A model generated the notes under the pieces. It saw only the letters and a list, made by a program, of their open reading frames with translations, had not been told where the DNA came from and made no database searches. Source: Planococcus citri (Eukaryota > Arthropoda > Insecta > Hemiptera > Pseudococcidae). Taken from it: a stretch of 64,000 nucleotides of DNA. This document shows positions 58,850-64,000 of the stretch, one piece after another; the first letter of the stretch is position 1; the number at the start of each line of letters is the position of its first letter. Location of the stretch: positions 36,952,001 to 37,016,000 of the forward strand of contig NC_088679.1 of assembly GCF_950023065.1 (NCBI RefSeq), written 5' to 3'. The position numbers and the translations under genes were made by a program.

Positions 58850-61800
58850 TACAAAGAGGAAGTCCTCATTTTTACCCACTCAACTTTTTATAATGAAATT
58901 TAAGTTTAATTTCAATCACATACTTGACCTTACACCATTTTTTTCTGATTATTCATTTCAATAAATTAGATTAAATGAGAAAAACAAACATATGTACCCA
59001 GATGAGAAGTGTAATTTCACAAGCAAAACATGTGACGAACTTGAATAAAATCTCGCTAAACGTCGTCATTTTACTAAATTTTGGTGTTAATTAAAATGAT
59101 CAAAACTTAAACACATTCGATTTAATCAAAATTACAATCTTGAAAATATAAAATTTTACTTGTTTTTTTGGCTTTTTTAAATTAATTAATTTCAAAAATA
59201 GCGCGCTCTCGTGACATTAGAAAGAAATGCTCAATATCGAAAAATTTTCTACTGTCTTTGCTGGGTGGTTTGGAAGTGGTAACTAAATCCTTTAATAATG
59301 TCACTGAGAAAAATTTCTAACGGGGTAGAAATGAAAATGGAACCGAAAGCAAACTTTCAAGAAGAGCCCAAGTTCTCAAAATTGCATAAATACAGTGCCA
59401 GAAGATTTTAATTATTAGATTACTAGTACCCTGTACCTATACGTAACACTTGACGAATTCCGCGTTGGTTCTGAACATGGTAAATGCCTTATTTTATTAC
59501 ATTGTACTAAGTAGGTACACTACACTGAATATCACCGAATAAGCATTTCCATCACTTTACCACGTTAAGGACCCCTCAGAAAATACACAGGGGAAAGTGC
59601 CTGGATAAGAAAACGAATATGAAATTCGCAATGATGTTTTAAGAATAGCTAATTCAAATTTGCCGGATTTAAACCTTGCATAGAAAAGAACACAACACAA
59701 CAAAGCATTCATAGCATTTCGCAAATTCTATACTGATTCCAAAAATGATACATTCCACATCACAATGTAGCCAATGTAGGTATATGTAAGTACATCTTCA
59801 AATAAAAATTAATCCACTATTCGCACAACCTTTCTATTTTCAATTTTCACCTACATATATATATATGGTATTTCTTTCACCATAATTTTGAATATTTGAA
59901 AAAAAATTCCACACTACAAAAACAAGGATCCTTTAAACCACTCGTAGGAATAAATAATAAACTACATCCTGTCCCATACTTGTTCGAGAGTCTACCCTAT
60001 ACTTTCAATAATCCACCAACTTCGTACCAAACATGTAGAAGCAATAAATTTCGAGTCAGTCACATTACAAGGAAACGGGCCTATTTTTGTTTCACCATCT
60101 TCTGGTTGAATAACTTTTATTAAATTCTAGGTAACAAAGTAATCAAGAAAGACTTCTACCTGTTTTTTACTCTAAAATGAGAATTTTTTATTAAAAACGA
60201 AAATGAAAAAAAAAATGCTATAAACACCGCGAAGAAAAAAAAAGAATCAGAATACTTTCAAAAAAAAATTATTGAAGCGGGATAACATTATTAAAACGTT
60301 ATCGAACAATTTAAGAAAATAAAGAGTAGTTAATAATCTGATCTTGGAAACTTCCACAATGAATAGAGATCTTATCAACGTCTCTCTTTTCTAATTGTTT
60401 TCATTCTCGAGAAGAAAATTAACTCGAATTATAGTCTCTAAAATATATACCTACTCCGAAACGGCTAAGATAATCGTCGAGAGTTCAAATTTAATTTTTT
60501 TTTTCGATTAAAAAAAAGCACATCTCCTCATTTTTCGAGTATACCTACCTATCTTTTGAAATAAACGTCAAAAAATAAGAGCGTTGGTACAATAATCCAT
60601 ACTAAAAACATAAATTACAAGTTTCAATTCTCGAGTACCTAGTTTTGTTAAAAATGAGCTTTTTTCTCCAAAAAAATGGAACGACTATAATTTGTTATAC
60701 TATATATTTCACAAAACACAGCCGGTATCTCTCTTTCGCTAAGGTAATTTCGTTAAAACGCCACAGAGAATACGAAATTCTGGTCATTTTTAAATTCAAA
60801 AAAACTCGACGTTAGATAAACTGCACTTGGTAAATGAACTGACTAATGTAAAATTTGTTAGCTGCTTTAAATTTCAAATGAGCTAAACAAAAAAAGCATT
60901 TTCAATTACTTACCACGTAGCATGGTTGAATTTCACGAAAGAAAGCGAGAGTTTCCAACCTTACGTAGGTACATCGATATGAGAGAAAAAAATGAGCGAA
61001 AATTCGATTATATAACGAATGAAATTTCAACCAACTCGTAAATATAAATTACCGGTAATTTTTCCGGCACCATCAAACCGGTATATTTTCTTTCATACGA
61101 TTCAACGTACCTACCATCATAAATCAAAGCATATTTCCTCAATTTTCAACGTGTGCGTTTAGTTCATACACGTAGTAATAATATTTGGTAAAATTTTACT
61201 TGCAATTTTTTACCTTTACGAAGAAGCGAATTTAATCAACATATCGTGAAAATATTAAATTAAAAAACTTGAAATCCTGTCAGATAAAATAATAACAGCG
61301 GTAAAAAAAAACAACAAAAATGGGGCGAAATTTTGCTGGAAATTGAAAAAAAAATCGTATATCTTACCTTCACTACATCGACGATGATGCCGCCGGAATT
61401 GAGAAAACAATCGCGATAAAAAAATCACGTATAATTAGCCAAGTCCAATGAACTAAGCTACGATATGCAGTGCTAAGAAGAAACGAAGGAAAACACTGCC
61501 GGAGTTACGTTCAAAGTCTCAGCAAGAAAGGAGGAAATCAGCGAAACGACCATATATCACAAAAACGTCCACGTACATGCGCACCGCTCGAAATTTATAG
61601 CTTTTCAAAGTGTAGAAATGATGAGGCAGCATCGGTATCAGGATATCGTATGAGCTTCAAAAGTGAAACGCAGCCGCCAAAAAACGTTCAAATAATTATT
61701 GTTTTTTGTAAACGATGACAGCGATACGAATTGTTTGAAAATTTTTGTCATTTTTCTTCTAATAAGAGAAAAAGTTAGGCAGTGTTGACCGATTTCAATC

Positions 61801-62545
61801 GACAAATTTCTCTTCAAAAATGTTGCATTATTGGTGATTTGGTGAAAGTATTTTAGAAGCTCATCACTCATCAGTGTAATAGTAATGGTGGTAATTTTTC
61901 AACCCCATAACAAAAAAAAATGACGATGTGATAATCTGAAGCTTTATTTTTTTCGTATTTTTTATCCTACATTTAAAATTAAGTAAAAAAGATAGGCAAG
62001 CACTTGAATCCAAATCTACGAAAGAGCTCTGCGAATCCTAAAATGTTCTACTTGACATTTAAATTGAATTTCTCTGATCATTAAATTTGTGAAATTTTCG
62101 TAAAATGTTCGAAGTAGGGAGACATACTACATTGTAGCTATGAGAAAAATTTACAACTGATCGTGAGTCTTTTTAGTTCGAAATTCGACTAGGGAACACA
62201 AAAGAAATGCCCCTCTTCCATATTATTTTTATTTTTATTTTAATTTCATTTCATTTTACAATTTAGGTATTTTTATGCATTTTTTTCCCAATAGATAAAA
62301 TTTCGTCCTCTCTCCTCTTCACACATCATCTCTTGCTTCAAATATCAGGTGATGAAAAGCTGGAAATAAAGACATCTGAAGCGATTTCATGACGATTAAT
62401 TGGCAACACTCGATCAATACCTAAGATCCAGATAATTGAGCAAAAAATAAATACAGCTAGGCTATTATTCAAAACCAAGTTGAGCAAAATCAGACTTATT
62501 GAGAAAGAAAAATAGATCTTTTTTTAATCACAGCAAACATAATAA
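58850..62545. other. no gene seen
   Basis: AT-rich sequence with GTAGGTA-type words and a short TA repeat at about 59852. No exon or repeat element could be defined. Confidence 0.45.
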
Positions 62546-62824
62546 ATGAAACTTGGCGGCTTCTTATTCATTTTGTTATTTTCTGTTTCTTTTTTTTCCA
62601 TTTCAATTCTTCTTTTGTTAATTTTAATTTTTCTATTTTTTTCACTTTTTTTCGTTTTTTCATTATTTTTATTTCTTTTTTCTTTTTATTGTTTTTTTTT
62701 TACATTTTCACTTTTTCTTCCTTTTTGGCCAGTTTTTGTTCTTTTATTTCTATGTTTTCGTTGGTTCTTTTTTTCGACGTCTTCGTTTTCTTTTCTTCAA
62801 TTTTCGTGTCTCGTCGTATTTTAG
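62546..62824 (-). pseudogene. Lys/Glu-rich low-complexity frame (plus strand: T-rich tract)
   Basis: The plus strand is a long pyrimidine-rich tract. Read on the minus strand from about 62820 it gives a Lys/Glu-rich frame (for example ENIEIKEQKLAKKEEKVKM) that meets one in-frame TAA and then continues to about 62560 with TKEELKWKKKKQ. It may be the degraded tail of the coding region at 62.9-63.7 kb or simply purine-rich repeat sequence. The hydrophobic plus-strand frame of 92 codons is a mirror of this composition. Confidence 0.3.
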
Positions 62825-62825
62825 T

Positions 62826-63110
62826 ACATAAATTTTTCTTCTGCCATGTTTTTTCATTACATCAGTATTTCTTCGTTCAACATGTCTTCATTATTTTGGA
62901 GTTGATATTTGATATTTCTTCAATTTTCACCTCATCACATTTTTCTTCAGCGATTTCAGGTTTATCATCACATAAATTTTTCTTCACAGCTATTGTATTA
63001 ACTTGTCTTTGTTTGACATGACTTCATTATTTTGGAGTTAAAATTGGTTATTTCTTCAATTTTCATCTAATCACATTCTGGTTTTTTTTTTCAACATGAC
63101 TGGATCATTT
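62826..63110 (-). repeat. imperfect tandem repeat, period about 137-144
   Basis: A segment with CATGTCTTCATTATTTTGGA at 62881 recurs at 63018 as CATGACTTCATTATTTTGGA, and ACATAAATTTTTCTTC recurs at 62826 and 62970. A partial third copy starts at 63095. On the minus strand the unit reads MKIEEITNFNSKIMKSC in one copy and VKIEEISNINSKIMKTC in the other, so it probably arose as a coding repeat. Confidence 0.65.
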
Positions 63111-63133
63111 TGCAACTGACATGAGCTACTCCA

Positions 63134-63656
63134 TCAAAACTGGTAAATAGAATAGAACTGCTTTTCTTGGACTTGTCTGAATAAAATGTGAATATTCAAA
63201 TCGGTAAATTCTTGATGGGATGCAATTTCTTCATAAACAACGTAATCGCCAACATCATAAATTCGGTCACGGCTGACTTTTTTTGTCAGTTTTTCAATAG
63301 AAACTGGAGATACCATTTTTCTTCTCTGATAAAGCACATCCATTGTCAAAACTTTTTCAAAATCGTCAACAGATGCATATTCTTGCTTCAGCCGGAATGA
63401 ATAACAGCATACAATAATGTATAAACGTGTGATAAATGCAATGACAAAATAACATTTATAAATTGATCATGGACGAAAAGCTGGTTAGGTATCAAGTTCA
63501 GGAACGAGCATAAATGATGCATGATGAATATCATTTTCCAGAGGTTAACGAAAAATGATACTTTGGTGATGATATAAGGGAGTAGGCAATAATTCTCTGA
63601 ATACTCTCCATGTTCATTTTCTTGTGGATTTCTAGTGCATTGAATATGTACAACAT
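63134..63656 (-). pseudogene. frame-broken coding region, unrecognised protein
   Basis: Three consecutive minus-strand frames all look coding. Frame I starts at the ATG at 63656 (MLYIFNALEIHKKMNMESIQ) and stops at 63531. Frame II starts at 63534, overlapping frame I's stop as ATGA, and ends at 63388 (LNLIPNQLFVHDQFINV inside). Frame III is open from about 63480 to the TGA at 63134 and contains SVDDFEKVLTMDVLYQRRKM and RIYDVGDYVVYEEIASHQEF. Shifting frames with coding character suggest frameshifts in a decaying gene; tiny introns are the alternative. The repeated, Lys/Glu-rich sequence further downstream (62.55-63.1 kb) may belong to the same gene. Confidence 0.45.
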
Positions 63657-64000
63657 GGCTTCTTCAAAAAAAAAAACATTATTCCATGATTTCTTGAAAT
63701 TTGAAAATTTTTCATGTCTTTGGTTTTTGTTTCTTTTTCTTTTTATTAAGGCCTATTTATTTATTTATTTTTTCATCATTCAACAACCGCTAAAAATTTC
63801 ACTCATTATGAAAGCTGCGAACTACAATTTTTGTTACATAAATCGAAATTTATCAATTTTCAAACGCAAAATTATTCAATTTATTTTATAAATTTTTTTA
63901 GAAAAATTTATGAGCATTGTGCACATTTATTCAACTAATAAATTAAGCTTTAAACATTATTTCAGCTTTGAAAAAGCAATAGTCTTTCAAGAATAACAGT
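63657..64000. other. no gene seen
   Basis: AT-rich window edge. A 93-codon plus-strand frame here is composed of F/I/L-rich AT codons and is not accepted. Confidence 0.5.

Noticed and set aside
62546..62824. Hydrophobic plus-strand protein of 92 residues
   Set aside because: Encoded by a pyrimidine-rich tract; Phe/Leu runs are a composition artefact.

Overview
The window reads as AT-rich nuclear DNA of an insect, most likely a plant-sucking hemipteran such as a mealybug or scale insect. The reasons are: GT..AG introns with small exons and AATAAA signals; no operons, Shine-Dalgarno sites or dense ORFs; a background of short GTAGGTA/GGTACC/AGTAAGTA words; non-autonomous DNA transposons; an intact Ty3/gypsy element; and one intronless gene of the bacterial-type AAA-ATPase-like family (PF09820 type), a family I recall being reported as horizontally acquired in mealybugs. 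The host assignment is inference. No rRNA, tRNA or CRISPR array was seen.

Layout. 1-9 kb: a 381-bp MITE with TTA target duplication (354-734), then three plus-strand groups of candidate exons (2815-3164, 5043-6316, 8017-8906). 11.2-12.7 kb: the intronless, apparently secreted AAA-ATPase-like gene on the minus strand, the clearest host gene. 15.3-15.8 kb: a candidate hAT-like element. 18.8-19.1 kb: candidate membrane-protein exons on the minus strand. 19,356-23,897: a complete, very young Ty3/gypsy (Mag/K02A2.6-like) retrotransposon on the minus strand with identical 140-bp LTRs and a 5-bp target duplication. 26.7-27.0 kb: the first two coding exons of a plus-strand gene. 34.1-34.3 kb: a minus-strand exon ending in an EF-hand loop. 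38,783-39,398: a 616-bp hAT-type MITE with a perfect 8-bp target duplication, built from AACCG words. 39.9-42.4 kb: the three last exons and polyA signal of a plus-strand gene. 54-55.4 kb: coding-like but unresolved plus-strand sequence. 57.2-57.6 kb: a long hairpin with 187-bp arms. 57.9-58.8 kb: the last two exons of a plus-strand gene. 62.5-63.7 kb: a minus-strand, frame-broken coding region with repeats.

The genes do not form a pathway. They look like separate, intron-rich loci, most of which extend beyond the exons recognised here. Exon calls rest on reading-frame continuity, splice-site phase and polyA signals; none was checked by alignment or transcript data. In sequence this AT-rich, 20-25-codon open frames occur by chance, so single exons carry low confidence and phase-linked groups carry more.
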